From: Pseudomonas sp. B21-056
GTDB taxonomy: Bacteria > Pseudomonadota > Gammaproteobacteria > Pseudomonadales > Pseudomonadaceae
Assembly: GCF_026016325.1 (NCBI RefSeq)
Contig: NZ_CP087203.1
Span: 5,518,001 to 5,582,000, forward strand
Length of the DNA: 64,000 nt
Direction: 5' to 3'
The translations under genes and the position numbers were made by a program. Below the pieces are notes generated by a model. That model was not told where the DNA came from. It was given only the letters and a program-made list of their open reading frames with translations, and did not search any database. Positions 37,862-47,721 of this stretch are shown piece after piece. The first letter of the stretch is position 1. Every line of letters starts with the position of its first letter.

Positions 37862-39746
37862 GGGCCGTAGCCTCCGCAGTGATCGGGCTTGCGTACTCAG
37901 GCTTGAGCTGGCCGTGTTCATCCAGCAGCCAGGCGTCCATGACCTGGCGCACCACCGGGGCGGCAACGCCGGAGCCCGACTCGCCGTTCTCGACCATCAC
38001 CGCCACGACGATCTTCGGATTGTCGGCCGGGGCGAAACCGACGAACAGGGCGTGGTCGCGGTGGCGCTCCTGGACCTTGGAGCGGTCGTATTTCTCACCC
38101 TGCTTGATCGCAACTACCTGGGCCGTACCGCTCTTGCCCGCGATGCGATAAGGCGAACCGATAGCCGCCTTGCGCGCCGTACCCCGGGCACCGTGCATCA
38201 CTTGTTGCATGCCGTTGTTGACCTTCTGCCAGTCCGACGGATTGTGCAGGACGATGTCCGGCATCGGGTCCGGGTCCACCGGGGGCTGGCCCTCGATGGT
38301 CTTGGCCAGGTGCGGGCGATGCCACTTGCCCTTGCTCGCCACCAGCGCCGTGGCCTGGGCCAGTTGCAAAGGCGTTGCCTGCATGTAGCCCTGGCCGATC
38401 CCCAAAATCAGGGTTTCGCCGGGGAACCACGCCTGGCGACGGGTCGCCCGCTTCCATTCCCGGGACGGCATCAGGCCGGGCGATTCCTCGAACATGTCCA
38501 GGGAGACTTTCTGGCCGATGCCGAACTTGCCCAGGTAGGACGACAGCCGATCGATCCCCAGTTTGTGGGCCAGGTCGTAGAAGTAGGTGTCGTTGGAACG
38601 CATGATCGCCGTTTCCAGGTCCACGTAGCCGTCGCCGGTACGGTTCCAGTTGCGGTACTTGTGGTCGTAGTTGGGCAGCATGTAGTAGCCGGGGTCGAAG
38701 ACCCGGCTCGAGGCGGTCACCACGCCAGCGTCCAGCCCGGCAATCGCCACGGCCGGCTTGATGGTCGAACCCGGCGGGTAGAGGCCGCGCAATACCCGGT
38801 TGAACAGCGGCCGGTCGATGGAATCGCGCAACTCGGCATAGGCCTTGAAGCTGATGCCGGTGACGAACAGGTTCGGGTCGAAACTCGGCTGGCTGACCAT
38901 CGCCAGGACCTCGCCGGTGGCCGGATCCAGCGCCACCACGGCGCCCCGCCGTCCGCCCAGGGCCGCTTCGGCGGCCTCCTGCAACTTGATGTCCAGGCTC
39001 AGGACAATGTCCTTGCCGGGGATCGGGTCGGTGCGCTTGAGCACCCGCAATACGCGACCGCGGGCGTTGGTCTCGACTTCTTCGTAACCCACCTGGCCGT
39101 GCAGCTCGGGCTCGTAGAAGCGCTCGATGCCGGTCTTGCCGATGTGGTGGGTGCCGCTGTAGTTGACCGGATCGAGGCTTTTGAGCTCTTTCTCGTTGAT
39201 CCGCCCCATGTAGCCGACCGAGTGGGCAAAGTGCGCCCCCTGGGGATAATGACGCACCAACTGCGCCACCACCTCGACGCCCGGCAGGCGGAACTGGTTC
39301 ACCGCGATCAGGGCAATCTGCTCTTCGGTCAACTCGAACAGGATCGGCACCGGCTCGAACGGCCGACGCCCCTGGCGCATGCGTTTTTCGAAGATGGCCC
39401 GGTCCTCAGGCGTCAACTGCAGCACCTCGACGATGACGTCGAGCACCTGCTGCCAGTCGCCGGAGCGCTCACGGGTCATGCTCAGGCTGAAACTGGGCCG
39501 GTTGTCCGCGACCACCACGCCATTGCGGTCGAAAATCAGCCCGCGGGTCGGCGGGATCGGCTGCACATGCACACGGTTGTTTTCCGACAGGGTCGAGTGG
39601 TACTCGTACTGGATCACCTGGAGGAAATAGAGTCGCGCAATCAGCACACCGATCAGCGTCACCACCGTAATGGCGCCGAACACGACGCGACTGCGCACCA
39701 GGCGGGCGTCTTTTTCGTGGTCCTTGATGCGGATCGGCTGGGGCAT
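37851..39746 (-). CDS. mrdA: Penicillin-binding protein 2 (elongation transpeptidase)
   Basis: Class B PBP, the transpeptidase of the elongasome. It has 631 residues. A single N-terminal helix (about 18-40) anchors it; the dimerisation/pedestal domain runs to about 250; the transpeptidase domain follows with GSTIKP (SxxK, about residue 325), RSNDTYFYD (SxN) and AGKSGTAQ (KSG). The ATG at 39746 begins MPQPIRIKDHEKD as in the family. Ten bases separate it from rlmH. Confidence 0.96.
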   Translation of the reverse strand: MPQPIRIKDHEKDARLVRSRVVFGAITVVTLIGVLIARLYFLQVIQYEYHSTLSENNRVHVQPIPPTRGLIFDRNGVVVADNRPSFSLSMTRERSGDWQQVLDVIVEVLQLTPEDRAIFEKRMRQGRRPFEPVPILFELTEEQIALIAVNQFRLPGVEVVAQLVRHYPQGAHFAHSVGYMGRINEKELKSLDPVNYSGTHHIGKTGIERFYEPELHGQVGYEEVETNARGRVLRVLKRTDPIPGKDIVLSLDIKLQEAAEAALGGRRGAVVALDPATGEVLAMVSQPSFDPNLFVTGISFKAYAELRDSIDRPLFNRVLRGLYPPGSTIKPAVAIAGLDAGVVTASSRVFDPGYYMLPNYDHKYRNWNRTGDGYVDLETAIMRSNDTYFYDLAHKLGIDRLSSYLGKFGIGQKVSLDMFEESPGLMPSREWKRATRRQAWFPGETLILGIGQGYMQATPLQLAQATALVASKGKWHRPHLAKTIEGQPPVDPDPMPDIVLHNPSDWQKVNNGMQQVMHGARGTARKAAIGSPYRIAGKSGTAQVVAIKQGEKYDRSKVQERHRDHALFVGFAPADNPKIVVAVMVENGESGSGVAAPVVRQVMDAWLLDEHGQLKPEYASPITAEATAREE

Positions 39747-39756
39747 GGGGGCAGGA

Positions 39757-40224
39757 TTACTTGTGGTAAGGGTGCCCGGACAGGACTGTCCAGGCACGAT
39801 ACAACTGTTCACCGATCAGAATCCGCACCAACGGGTGCGGCAACGTCAGGGGCGACAACGACCAGCGCTGATCGGCCCGGGCACAGACTTCCGGCGCCAG
39901 CCCTTCCGGGCCGCCGACCATGAAATTCACCGTGCGCGAGTCCAGCCGCCAGCGATCGAGCTCGACCGCCAGTTGCTCGGTACTCCAGGGCTTGCCGTGG
40001 ACCTCGAGAGTAACGACGCGCTCGTTCGGCCCGACCTTGGCCAGCATGGCTTCGCCTTCCTGGCGGATGAAGCGCGCCACATCGGCGTTCTTCCCGCGGG
40101 TGTTGAGCGGAATTTCCACCAGTTCCAGGGCCAGTTCGGACGGAAGACGCTTGGCATACTCATGCCAGCCCTCTTCCACCCACTTGGGCATGCGGGAACC
40201 GACGGCGATCAGGCGCAGTCGCAC
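39757..40224 (-). CDS. rlmH: 23S rRNA (pseudouridine1915-N3)-methyltransferase RlmH
   Basis: SPOUT-class methyltransferase acting on pseudouridine 1915 in helix 69 of 23S rRNA on 70S ribosomes. It has 155 residues, the normal length. The trefoil-knot SAM site reads [15 protein letters not shown], followed by [20 protein letters not shown] and the C-terminal [14 protein letters not shown] tyrosine/histidine tail. It lies between rsfS and mrdA, 9-10 bp from each. Confidence 0.97.
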   Translation of the reverse strand: MRLRLIAVGSRMPKWVEEGWHEYAKRLPSELALELVEIPLNTRGKNADVARFIRQEGEAMLAKVGPNERVVTLEVHGKPWSTEQLAVELDRWRLDSRTVNFMVGGPEGLAPEVCARADQRWSLSPLTLPHPLVRILIGEQLYRAWTVLSGHPYHK

Positions 40225-40233
40225 AGCGATCCC

Positions 40234-40728
40234 TTACTGCTGGTCTTTGTTGAGCTTGGTGAAGTGCTCATGGGTGTTTTCAGGGCTGTGGTGACGGGCA
40301 TCCGCCGCGCGGCTCTGCTCGGCACCGGCCCACAGGCGCTCCAGGTCATAGAACTGACGTGCCGAGGCGGTCATCATGTGCACGATGACATCGTCCATAT
40401 CCAGCAGCACCCAGTCGCTGTCGCCCTTGCCTTCTTCGCCCAGTGGCTTGATGCCCTTGGCCTTGACCGCTTCGCGGACCTTGTCCAGCATCGCGCCGAT
40501 CTGGCGGTTGGAGGTACCAGTGGCGATGATCATGAAGTCCGTGATGCTCTGCTTTTCACGAACGTCGATCACCTGGATGTCCTGGGCCTTGACGTCTTCC
40601 AGGGCGGCAACGGCCACCTTGACCAGCTCTTCGCCGGCCAGGACGGCACCGGTGTGGGCCTCCACGGGCAGCGGGGCGCTCTTGAAGGTGCCTTTGCGCT
40701 TTACTTTGTTTACGTCTTTGTCAGTCAT
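40234..40728 (-). CDS. rsfS: Ribosomal silencing factor RsfS
   Basis: Binds uL14 on the large subunit and blocks subunit joining during starvation. It has 164 residues. The core domain is about 30-135 (KAQDIQVIDVREKQSITDFM, ATGTSNRQIGAML, DWVLLDMDDVIVHMM, ARQFYDLERLW). There is an extra charged N-terminal stretch (KDVNKVKRKGTFKSAPL) and a hydrophilic tail. It is downstream of nadD by 69 bp. Confidence 0.96.
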   Translation of the reverse strand: MTDKDVNKVKRKGTFKSAPLPVEAHTGAVLAGEELVKVAVAALEDVKAQDIQVIDVREKQSITDFMIIATGTSNRQIGAMLDKVREAVKAKGIKPLGEEGKGDSDWVLLDMDDVIVHMMTASARQFYDLERLWAGAEQSRAADARHHSPENTHEHFTKLNKDQQ

Positions 40729-40797
40729 ATAAAACTCGTTTTGCTCGTATGTTCGGGCGCTTCGCTACACGCATTCACGTGCCTGAAGCAGCCTCGT

Positions 40798-41457
40798 TCA
40801 GTTCGACGCACGGTACAGCCCGTGCGCATCGATGTAGGCCAGGACCGCGTCGGGCACCAGGAAACGTACCGACTTACCGCTGGCCAGCAGTTGACGGATC
40901 TGGGTGGCGGATACCGCGAGCGGTGTCTGCCAGACGAATGCAATCTGTCCGCTCGGCCCCTTGAGGGCCAGCGGGTCGCTCACCGAGCGTGCCGCCAGCA
41001 GGTTGCGCAAGGCATCCGGCGGCTCGCTGTCGGCATCCGGGCGTTGCAGCACCAGGATGTGGCAATGCTGGAGCAACTCTTCCCAGCGGTGCCAAGTGGG
41101 CAGGCCGCAAAATGCGTCCCAGCCCAGAAGCAGGAAAACCTGGGCATCGGCGGCCATTTCGGCGCGCATCAGCTCCAGGGTATCAATGGAGTAGGACGGT
41201 TTGTCCCGCTGCAATTCGCGGGCGTCCACCACCAGCGGCGACACTCCGGCCACCGCGCACTCGACCATCGCCAGACGGTCCTGCGCCGACACCTGCGGCG
41301 CATCCCGGTGAGGTGGCCTGGCGCTGGGCGTCAGGCGTAGCTCATCGAGGCCCAGGGCGTCGGCGACTTCCAGCGCACCACGCAGATGGCCGATGTGCAC
41401 CGGGTCGAACGTGCCGCCCAGGATACCGATGCGCCGGGGCGGGGCTGTCGTCGTCAC
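40798..41457 (-). CDS. nadD: Nicotinate-nucleotide adenylyltransferase
   Basis: Adenylates nicotinate mononucleotide to deamido-[14 protein letters not shown] holds the HxGH nucleotidyl-transfer motif; [11 protein letters not shown] and SATQIR (the ISSTxIR-type motif) follow. The start is uncertain: the GTG at 41457 gives 219 residues with a short tail before RRIGILGG, while the frame stays open to an ATG at 41520 inside proA. Neither has a convincing ribosome site. It lies directly after proA. Confidence 0.9.
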   Translation of the reverse strand: MTTTAPPRRIGILGGTFDPVHIGHLRGALEVADALGLDELRLTPSARPPHRDAPQVSAQDRLAMVECAVAGVSPLVVDARELQRDKPSYSIDTLELMRAEMAADAQVFLLLGWDAFCGLPTWHRWEELLQHCHILVLQRPDADSEPPDALRNLLAARSVSDPLALKGPSGQIAFVWQTPLAVSATQIRQLLASGKSVRFLVPDAVLAYIDAHGLYRASN

Positions 41458-41485
41458 AGCGGCTGACGGGTCGAGGTCGCCCAAG

Positions 41486-42757
41486 TCAGACCGGCTCCTG
41501 TCCGCGCAACTGGCCATCACCGACCACGATGTACTTCTCGCAGGTCAGGCCTTCGAGGCCCACCGGGCCGCGGGCGTGCAGCTTATCAGTAGAAATGCCG
41601 ATCTCGGCGCCCAATCCGTATTCGAAGCCGTCGGCGAAGCAGGTCGGGGTGTTGATCATCACCGACGCCGAATCCACTTCAGCCACGAAGCGCCGGGCTT
41701 CGCCCTGGTGCTCGCTGACGATGGCGTCGGTGTGGTGGGAGCCATGACGATTGATATGCTCGATGGCCTGGTCCAGCCCGTCGACCACGCGGATCGACAG
41801 GATCGGCGCCAGGTATTCGGTGTTCCAGTCCTCTTCGGTGGCTTCTGCCGCCTCGATGATCGCCCGGGTGCGCTCGCAACCGCGCAGCTCGACGCCTTTT
41901 TCGCGGAACTGGGTGGCCATCGCCGGCAGGAAGTCCTTGGCAACGGCCTGGTCCACCAGCAGGGTTTCCATCGCACCGCAGATGCCATAACGATAGGTCT
42001 TGGCATTGAAGGCAATGCGCTGGGCCTTTGGCAGCTCGGCGTGGGCGCTGACGTAGACGTGGCAGATGCCGTCCAGGTGCTTGATCACCGGTACGCGAGC
42101 ATCGCGGCTGACCCGTTCGATCAGGCCCTTGCCGCCACGCGGCACGATGACATCGACGAATTCGGGCATGCTGATCAGCGCGCCGACAGCGGCGCGGTCG
42201 GTGGTTTCCACCACTTGCACCACGGCGGCCGGCAGACCGGCCTCGGCCAGGCCGCGCTGGATGCAGGCGGCAATGGCACGATTGGAATGGATCGCCTCGG
42301 AACCGCCACGCAGGATAGTCGCGTTACCCGACTTCAGGCACAGGCTCGCGGCGTCGATGGTCACGTTCGGCCGCGACTCGTAGATGATCCCGACCACACC
42401 CAGGGGCACGCGCATCTTGCCGACCTGGATACCCGATGGCCGGTAGCTCATGTCGCGGATCGCCCCGACCGGGTCCGGCAGTGCCGCCACCTGGCGCAGA
42501 CCGACGATCATGCCGTCGACGCGGGCCGGGGTCAGCGCCAGGCGCTCGAGCATGGCCGGCTCGAGGCCATTGGCCCGGCCGGCGGCCAGGTCCAGTTCGT
42601 TGGCGGCGGACAACTCGGCGCGAGCAGCATCCAGCGCATTGGCGGCGGCTTGCAGGGCGCGGTTTTTCTGCGCGGTGCTGGCACGGCCGATGATGCGCGA
42701 CGCTTCGCGAGCGGCGCGACCCAGGCGGGTCATGTAGTCAAGAACGGACTCAGTCAT
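41486..42757 (-). CDS. proA: Gamma-glutamyl phosphate reductase
   Basis: Reduces gamma-glutamyl phosphate to glutamate semialdehyde in proline synthesis. It has 423 residues with an aldehyde dehydrogenase-like fold. The catalytic cysteine is in [13 protein letters not shown] (about residue 257). NADPH-binding blocks: [17 protein letters not shown] and [19 protein letters not shown] [18 protein letters not shown]. First gene of the minus-strand cluster; TATAAT on the minus strand at 42798-42793 could be its -10. Confidence 0.96.
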   Translation of the reverse strand: MTESVLDYMTRLGRAAREASRIIGRASTAQKNRALQAAANALDAARAELSAANELDLAAGRANGLEPAMLERLALTPARVDGMIVGLRQVAALPDPVGAIRDMSYRPSGIQVGKMRVPLGVVGIIYESRPNVTIDAASLCLKSGNATILRGGSEAIHSNRAIAACIQRGLAEAGLPAAVVQVVETTDRAAVGALISMPEFVDVIVPRGGKGLIERVSRDARVPVIKHLDGICHVYVSAHAELPKAQRIAFNAKTYRYGICGAMETLLVDQAVAKDFLPAMATQFREKGVELRGCERTRAIIEAAEATEEDWNTEYLAPILSIRVVDGLDQAIEHINRHGSHHTDAIVSEHQGEARRFVAEVDSASVMINTPTCFADGFEYGLGAEIGISTDKLHARGPVGLEGLTCEKYIVVGDGQLRGQEPV

Positions 42758-42943
42758 GGTCTGTGTGGTCTTGGCGAAGAGGAAAGCGGCAGATTATAGC
42801 TGTCGTAACCCTCGACTAACAGCATGGACTCACAGCGGTGACCGGCGGAAGCGCAAAACCATCAGGAATTTCACCTGTTCAGCGGTGATTAAGATTTCCA
42901 TTGCTATGATCGCCGTTCCTTTGGCCTCAATTCGTCTACTGCC

Positions 42944-43624
42944 ATGACCGATTCGCCTCATACGCCAAACGCCTTGCCCCATGCCTTTTTTGACCGCGAC
43001 GCCCAGGTGCTCGCCAGGGACCTTTTGGGCAAGGTCATTCGCCACAAAGTCGGCGACCTGTGGCTCAGCGCACGGATCATCGAGACCGAAGCCTATTACT
43101 TTGCCGAAAAGGGCAGCCACGCCTCCCTCGGCTACACGGAAAAACGTAAGGCTTTGTTTCTGGACGGCGGTCACATCTATATGTACTACGCCCGGGGCGG
43201 CGACTCGCTGAACTTCAGCGCCCAGGGGCCGGGCAACGCGGTGTTGATCAAATCGGCGTATCCGTGGGTCGATGGTATCTCCGGCCCGGAAAGCCTGGCG
43301 CAGATGCTGCTGAACAACCCCGACGCCCAGGGCCGCCCGCGCACGCCGCAGAAGCTCTGCGCCGGCCAGACCCTGCTGTGCAAAGCCCTGGGGCTGAAAG
43401 TGCCGGAATGGGACGCCAAACGCTTCGACCCCGAGCGGTTGCTGGTAGAGGACGTGGAAGTGCCGACGGTCAATGTGATCCAGACCACCCGCCTGGGCAT
43501 CCCATTGGGACGCGACGAGCATCTGCCCTACCGTTTCGTCGACGCCGCCTATGCGCCGTGGTGTACCCGCAACCCGTTGCGGCGCGGGCAGGTCGAGGGG
43601 CGTGATTATTTTTTGCTCACATGA
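42944..43624 (+). CDS. mpg: DNA-3-methyladenine glycosylase (AAG/MPG family)
   Basis: Base-excision glycosylase removing alkylated purines. It has 226 residues. The catalytic Glu and flipped-base pocket lie in ARIIETEAYYFAEKGSHAS (about residue 40); GGHIYMYYARGGDSLNFSAQ forms the DNA-binding core. Length matches bacterial AAG-type enzymes. It is transcribed divergently from proA, with 186 bp between. Confidence 0.94.
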   Translation: MTDSPHTPNALPHAFFDRDAQVLARDLLGKVIRHKVGDLWLSARIIETEAYYFAEKGSHASLGYTEKRKALFLDGGHIYMYYARGGDSLNFSAQGPGNAVLIKSAYPWVDGISGPESLAQMLLNNPDAQGRPRTPQKLCAGQTLLCKALGLKVPEWDAKRFDPERLLVEDVEVPTVNVIQTTRLGIPLGRDEHLPYRFVDAAYAPWCTRNPLRRGQVEGRDYFLLT

Positions 43625-43679
43625 TCGACACAGATCCCCTGTGGAAAGCACGGATTTTTGCTTCACAACAGATCCCCCT

Positions 43680-43767
43680 GTGGGAGCGAGCCTGCTCGCG
43701 ATAGCGTCCATACATCCAACATTGATGTTGATTGACACACCGCTATCGCGAGCAGGCTCGCTCCCAC
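43680..43767. repeat. REP1 doublet
   Basis: Inverted REP1 pair ending 31 bp before the next start codon, so transcripts of the DedA-PAP2 gene probably begin within or just after it. Confidence 0.92.
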
Positions 43768-43798
43768 AGTAAAAATGTACCTCAATGGAGTTGTATTT

Positions 43799-45115
43799 AT
43801 GGGCCCATGGCTCGATAGCATCACTGGCTGGCTAGCTGCCAACCCGCAATGGCTGGCGGTGGCGGTGTTCATTGTGGCTTGTGTGGAGTGCCTGGCGATT
43901 GCCGGGTTGATCGTGCCGGGGACCGTGCTGCTGTTCGCCGTAGCGGTGCTGGCCGGCAGTGGCGCGTTGTCCTTGGGCGAGACGCTGTTGCTGGGCTTGC
44001 TTGGGGGGTTGCTCGGGGACCTGGTGTCGTACTTCCTAGGCCGGCACTTCCACCAGAACATCCGGCGCCTGCCGGGACTGCGGCACCATCCTGAATGGAT
44101 GAATGCGGCGGAAAGCTATTTCCAGCGCTACGGCATCGCCAGCCTGCTGGTGGGGCGTTTCATCGGCCCGTTGCGCCCGATGCTGCCGATGGTGGCCGGG
44201 ATGTGTGACATGCCCTTCCCGCGCTTCGCCGCCGTCAGCCTGCTGGCCGCGTCCGGCTGGAGCGTGGCGTACCTGATGCCGGGCTGGGCCACCGGGGCGG
44301 CGATTCGCCTGCCGTTGCCCGAAGGTTTCTGGCTGCAGGCCGGCATCGTTATCGGCAGTGTCGCAGTGATGATCGGCTTGAGCGTCAACAGCAGCCTGCG
44401 CCGCCATCGGCATGCCACAGCGCTGATCGCCGGCCTGGGCCTGGTGATCCTGCTTGGCCTGTTCATCGGCTTCCGCTACCTGACGGCCTTCGATCAAGGG
44501 CTGATGACCCTGGTCCAGGAACATCGCAGCCCGATGTTGGACGAGATCGCCGTGACCTTCACGCTGATCGGCGAATTCCGCTTCATGCTGATTTTCAGCG
44601 CTCTGTTGACCGGATTGCTGTTGCTGGCACGCCAATGGCGACAGGCAATCTTCGCCGGCGCGACCATGCTGTTCACCGCCCTGGCCAATACCGGCTGCAA
44701 GCACTTCTTCGCCCGGGTACGCCCGGAAATCCTCACCGACCCACTGACCAGCTACAGCATGCCCAGCGGCCATGCTTCCGGTTCGTTCGCGCTGTTCCTG
44801 GCGCTCGCGGTGCTCGCCGGTCGTGGACAACCGCCACGCCTGCGCCTGACCTGGCTGTTGCTGGGCTGCCTGCCGGCCCTGGCGATTGCCTTGTCACGGG
44901 TGTACCTGGGCGCCCATTGGCCCAGCGACATCCTGGCCGGTGCCATGCTCGCCGCCTGCGTCTGTGCCGCCGTCCTGTGGCTGAGCCAGCGCCAGACCCC
45001 ACTGCCTGCCATGCCACCGAAAATCTGGTGGCTGATCCTGCCGGCGATGGTTGCAGCCTTCAGCTTCTTTGCCCTGCGGCACCTGCCCCATGGGATGTTG
45101 CGGTATGCCTATTGA
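43799..45115 (+). CDS. DedA-PAP2 fusion membrane protein
   Basis: A 438-residue inner-membrane protein made of two lipid-related modules. Residues about 1-185: DedA/SNARE-associated domain (PGTVLLFAVAVLAG, GGLLGDLVSYFLGRHF, VGRFIGPLRPMLPMVAGM), a fold implicated in undecaprenyl-phosphate flipping. Residues about 215-410: PAP2 phosphatase with all three motifs, KHFFARVRP, PSGHAS and SRVYLGAHWPSD. The likely role is dephosphorylating a polyprenyl or phospholipid pyrophosphate and moving the product; this is inferred from the domains. The ATG at 43799 has TGGAG upstream. Confidence 0.9.
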   Translation: MGPWLDSITGWLAANPQWLAVAVFIVACVECLAIAGLIVPGTVLLFAVAVLAGSGALSLGETLLLGLLGGLLGDLVSYFLGRHFHQNIRRLPGLRHHPEWMNAAESYFQRYGIASLLVGRFIGPLRPMLPMVAGMCDMPFPRFAAVSLLAASGWSVAYLMPGWATGAAIRLPLPEGFWLQAGIVIGSVAVMIGLSVNSSLRRHRHATALIAGLGLVILLGLFIGFRYLTAFDQGLMTLVQEHRSPMLDEIAVTFTLIGEFRFMLIFSALLTGLLLLARQWRQAIFAGATMLFTALANTGCKHFFARVRPEILTDPLTSYSMPSGHASGSFALFLALAVLAGRGQPPRLRLTWLLLGCLPALAIALSRVYLGAHWPSDILAGAMLAACVCAAVLWLSQRQTPLPAMPPKIWWLILPAMVAAFSFFALRHLPHGMLRYAY

Positions 45116-45146
45116 AACACTGGACCGATAGACACAGACGAACCCT

Positions 45147-45233
45147 GTGGGAGCGAGCCTGCTCGCGATAGCGGTGTATCAGCCGATACACACTTTGCTG
45201 ACGGTCCGCCATCGCGAGCAGGCTCGCTCCCAC
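45147..45233. repeat. REP1 doublet
   Basis: Inverted REP1 pair between two convergent genes. Confidence 0.92.
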
Positions 45234-45293
45234 AGTGATTTGCGGTGAACCGCCATTTTGTGAACGCCCGCTTCCACAGGGCCACCAGCGGCC

Positions 45294-45884
45294 TCAGGCG
45301 AACAGCTCGCCTTGCAACTCATCAAGCAACGCCTGGATCGCGTCCAGGCGCTGTTGCGGATCATCCAGTTGCAGCAGGTCGATCTTGTCCAGTTCGTTGA
45401 ACGGCAACAGGTAAGCCAGTTGATTGGCCAGCGACTGCTGGCCGGTCGCTTCGGTGCCCATGTTCAGAGCTTCGACCATCGGGTGCTCGGCCAGGGCCTG
45501 GAGCAGCGCCACCAGGTCGGCGTCTTCGTCCTGCAGCGGTTGCTCCGGCTCATCCTCCAGCCACTCGACCTCGGCCACGGTGAGCTGGTCGGGCTGGACA
45601 CTGCTGCCATGCACGATAAAGCGCCGCCCGCCCTGCACACGAATCCCCAGCAGGCCATTCTCCTGCTGGGAAAAGTCAGTGATCAGTGCCTCACAGCCGA
45701 CCCGCGCATAACCCTCCGGGGCGATGCCGACTTCCTCACCGTCCAGGATGCACACCACTCCGAACCCTTCGCCCTTCTTCATGCAGCGCCCGATCATGTC
45801 GAGATAGCGCGCCTCGAATATCTGCAAATCGAGGATGCAGCCGGGGAAAAGTACAGTGTTCAACGGAAAAAGCGGCAAACTCAT
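45294..45884 (-). CDS. Lon substrate-binding (LON) domain protein
   Basis: A 196-residue cytosolic protein with only the N-terminal substrate-binding domain of Lon, and no ATPase or protease part. PLFPLNTVLFPGCILDLQIF begins it; YLDMIGRC and FGVVCILDGEEVG follow, then a helical tail (LDKIDLLQLDDPQQRLDAIQ). Such stand-alone domains are common but their role is not known. It lies 10 bp downstream of the LrgB-type gene in the same direction, so probably one transcript. Confidence 0.9.
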   Translation of the reverse strand: MSLPLFPLNTVLFPGCILDLQIFEARYLDMIGRCMKKGEGFGVVCILDGEEVGIAPEGYARVGCEALITDFSQQENGLLGIRVQGGRRFIVHGSSVQPDQLTVAEVEWLEDEPEQPLQDEDADLVALLQALAEHPMVEALNMGTEATGQQSLANQLAYLLPFNELDKIDLLQLDDPQQRLDAIQALLDELQGELFA

Positions 45885-45894
45885 AACCCGCTCC

Positions 45895-46611
45895 TTAGAC
45901 GGTCATCGATACCACCAGCGGCAACAGCACCGCCGTGGCTACGCCCATGAGACTCATCGCCAGCGCCGCAAAGGCGCCGGACTCCTCGCTTTCCTGCAAC
46001 GCCACCGACGTCCCCACCGCGTGAGCCGTCAGGCCCAGGGCCATGCCCCGGGCTTCAGGGCTGTGGACGCCCAATCGGTTCAGGATGCTCGGGCCCAGAA
46101 TCGCCCCGAGCACACCGGTGATCAAGACGAACACCGCCGCCATAGCCGCCACGCCGCCGATCTGCTCGGCCACCAGCATGGCAATCGGCGAGGTCACCGA
46201 CTTGGGCGCCATGGTCATCAGAATCATGTGCTCGGCACCGAACACCCAGCCCAGCAGCACCGCGGAACCGGTGGCGAACACCCCGCCTATCACCAGCGTA
46301 GTAAAGATCGGCCAGAACAATTGCCGGATCCGTCGCAGGTTCAGGTACAACGGCACCGCCAGCGCGACCGTGGCCGGCCCCAGCAGGATGCTGAGGATCT
46401 CGGTGCTCTTGCGGTATTCGGCGTAGGTGATGCCGCAACCGACCAGCACAACGATCAGCAGCACCATCGACATCAGCACCGGTTGCAGGAACACCCAGCG
46501 GGTCTTTTCGAATGCCGCCAGTACCAGTTGATAGGCGCCCAGGGTGATGCCGATGCCGAACAGCGGATGATGGATCACCGAAGCCCAGGCGCCCTGCCAG
46601 TCGAGGATCAT
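45895..46611 (-). CDS. LrgB/CidB family membrane protein
   Basis: A 238-residue membrane protein with about seven helices. In other bacteria the LrgAB/CidAB pair affects autolysis and pyruvate or overflow-metabolite export. Family blocks: TEILSILLGPATVALAVPLY, MAPKSVTSPIAM (conserved KSVTSPIA) and LTAHAVGTSVALQ (AHxxGT). It overlaps the LrgA-type gene by four bases (ATGA). Confidence 0.92.
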   Translation of the reverse strand: MILDWQGAWASVIHHPLFGIGITLGAYQLVLAAFEKTRWVFLQPVLMSMVLLIVVLVGCGITYAEYRKSTEILSILLGPATVALAVPLYLNLRRIRQLFWPIFTTLVIGGVFATGSAVLLGWVFGAEHMILMTMAPKSVTSPIAMLVAEQIGGVAAMAAVFVLITGVLGAILGPSILNRLGVHSPEARGMALGLTAHAVGTSVALQESEESGAFAALAMSLMGVATAVLLPLVVSMTV

Positions 46612-46976
46612 GGACGGTCCTCTTCCACGGCAGCGACGTGACGCCGACCCAGGCGCTGCATCAGCACCCCGGTGAACGCCATGGACAGGACCAGCGACAA
46701 CACCAGCGCACCGACAATGGCCCAGAAATCCGCGGCGATGGCCCGCGCATAGACCATCACCCCCACCGCCGGCGGCACCAGCAGCAGCGGCAGATAACGC
46801 AGCAAGCTGCTGGCGGCCAGGCTCAACGGCTCGGCGACTTCGCCACGGACGATCAGATAGCCCAGCATCAGCAGCAGGCCGATGATCGGCCCCGGCAGCA
46901 CCGGCACGAACAAATGATTGATGGCGGTGCCCAGCAATTGAAACAGCACCAGCCAGGTCAGGCCCCGTAGCAACAT
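46608..46976 (-). CDS. CidA/LrgA family holin-like membrane protein
   Basis: A 122-residue protein with four predicted helices (about 3-22, 28-45, 58-78, 88-110). Family features: LPGPIIGLLLMLGYL and LLFVPPAVGVM-like LLLVPPAVGVMVYA. The ATG at 46976 follows AGAGGA closely; an earlier in-frame start at 47003 would add nine residues. Partner of the LrgB-type protein encoded by the next gene. Confidence 0.91.
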   Translation of the reverse strand: MLLRGLTWLVLFQLLGTAINHLFVPVLPGPIIGLLLMLGYLIVRGEVAEPLSLAASSLLRYLPLLLVPPAVGVMVYARAIAADFWAIVGALVLSLVLSMAFTGVLMQRLGRRHVAAVEEDRP

Positions 46977-47163
46977 CCGTCCTCTCTCCCCTGCAACACC
47001 CACCCAATGACAGCGCCCGCATTATAAGCACGCCCGGGCTATGGACCGGCATTCGTAAAAAGCATGGTCGGTGACCTTCCCCGTGCGTCATGTTGATCTA
47101 CAGTGGTTCCCCGGGGACACATCCCCACCAAAAGATAGAACCGATGAACCCAGGAGAGTCTCA

Positions 47164-47619
47164 ATGCCCTATGTTCCCGTTGCAGCGCTCAAAGATTATG
47201 TCGGCAAGGAACTCGGACGTTCCGACTGGCTGACCATCGATCAGGACCGCATCAACCTGTTCGCCGAAGCCACAGGCGACTTTCAGTTCATCCACGTCGA
47301 TCCGGTCAAGGCCGCCCAGACGCCGTTCGGCAGCACCATCGCCCACGGTTTCCTGTCGCTGTCGCTGATGCCCAAGCTGATGGAAGACATCCTGATCCTG
47401 CCCGAAGGCGTGAAGATGGTCGTCAACTACGGGCTGGACAGCGTGCGTTTCATCCAGCCAGTGAAGGTCGACTCCAAGGTCCGGCTCAAGGTCGACCTGG
47501 TGGAAGCCACCGAGAAAAAGCCCGGCCAATGGCTGCTCAAGGCCACCGCCACGCTGGAAATAGAAGGCTCGGACAAACCGGCCTACATCGCCGAGCCCCT
47601 GTCGCTCTGCTTCGTGTAA
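47164..47619 (+). CDS. MaoC-like (R)-specific enoyl-CoA hydratase
   Basis: A 151-residue hot-dog-fold hydratase. Catalytic Asp and His lie in ATGDFQFIHVDPVKAA, and the substrate loop is GSTIAHGFLSLSLMPKL. Members hydrate short-chain enoyl-CoA or act in fatty-acid and PHA metabolism; the substrate cannot be told. AGGAGAG lies 6 bp upstream of the ATG. A monocistronic gene with a long leader. Confidence 0.92.
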   Translation: MPYVPVAALKDYVGKELGRSDWLTIDQDRINLFAEATGDFQFIHVDPVKAAQTPFGSTIAHGFLSLSLMPKLMEDILILPEGVKMVVNYGLDSVRFIQPVKVDSKVRLKVDLVEATEKKPGQWLLKATATLEIEGSDKPAYIAEPLSLCFV

Positions 47620-47721
47620 CCCCTCGCACCTGCGAAACCGCCCAGGCAGTTTCGCAGCGCTTCACTGGTTCTATCGCGCATAGCTGCGGCATACTCGTCG
47701 CCTGATTACCTGGATCCCGTT

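Noticed and set aside
37617..39923. 768-codon plus-strand open frame across mrdA/rodA
   Set aside because: Shadow of two well-supported minus-strand genes.
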